Shown in pieces: positions 6,000 through 6,009 of a stretch of 6,009 nt of DNA. The notes beneath the pieces were generated by a model, which worked only from the letters and a program-made list of their open reading frames with translations, was not told the origin of the DNA and did not search any database. The first letter of the stretch is position 1. Each line of letters begins with the position of its first letter. The position numbers and the translations under genes are program-made. Source of the DNA: an uncultured Methanobrevibacter sp. (GTDB lineage Archaea; Methanobacteriota; Methanobacteria; Methanobacteriales; Methanobacteriaceae); assembly GCA_946611495.1 (NCBI GenBank), contig CAMODR010000092.1, positions 1-6,009 on the forward strand. The letters run 5' to 3'.

Positions 6000-6009
6000 T
6001 ATTTATAAA
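6000..6009 (-). promoter_or_regulatory. Possible TATA box for the CARF-HEPN gene
   Basis: The minus strand reads TTTATAAATA at the right edge of the window. A start about 25 bases downstream would leave a leader of roughly 30 bases that includes the ribosome binding site. A nearer AAATATAATA (5980-5971) would give an almost leaderless transcript lacking the binding site. Any BRE would lie outside the window. Confidence 0.35.

Noticed and set aside
5944..6009. Possible CRISPR leader or repeat next to the CARF-HEPN gene
   Set aside because: Only 66 bp of AT-rich sequence is visible, with no repeated unit; nothing elsewhere in the window has repeat-spacer structure.

Overview
The window looks like a chromosomal segment of a low-GC methanogenic archaeon, most likely Methanobrevibacter or a close relative in the Methanobacteriales. 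The evidence is very AT-rich intergenic DNA with A/T tracts and TATA-like elements, AGA- and ATA-rich codon use, strong AGGGG(G)-type ribosome binding sites, and a start-proximal zinc-ribbon protein typical of that group. The assignment rests on sequence style, not on a marker gene.

Layout: (1) positions 1-60, minus strand: the first 20 codons of a zinc-ribbon protein that runs off the left edge. (2) 61-280: a 220-bp AT-rich divergent promoter region. (3) 281-4138, plus strand: one giant gene (1285 aa) of unknown function. It has an N-terminal unknown domain, a ~200-residue charged helix, a beta-rich middle domain, a very acidic repeat-containing linker and a C-terminal part with helix-turn-helix-like segments. 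(4) 4144-4179: a 16-bp-stem hairpin in the convergent junction, with a T-run on the minus-strand side, likely the terminator of the leftward genes. (5) 4165-4599, minus strand: a DUF1232 (YkvA-like) small protein. (6) 4669-5943, minus strand: a CARF-HEPN protein of the TIGR02710/Cas_02710 (Csm6/Csx1-like) type. (7) 5944-6009: its promoter region.

How the genes may work together: the CARF-HEPN gene lies upstream of the DUF1232 gene on the same strand with a 69-bp gap, so the two may be co-transcribed. The CARF-HEPN protein is the best understood: by family, it should bind a cyclic oligoadenylate made by a type III CRISPR complex and respond by cutting RNA. No CRISPR repeat or other cas gene is visible here, so it is either at the edge of a CRISPR locus or a stand-alone effector acting in trans. 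The DUF1232 protein could be a membrane-associated partner, but that is inference from adjacency. The giant gene is convergent to this pair and nothing in the sequence proves a functional link. Its DNA-binding-like C-terminus, acidic linker and long rigid helix suggest a scaffold or nucleic-acid-associated protein.
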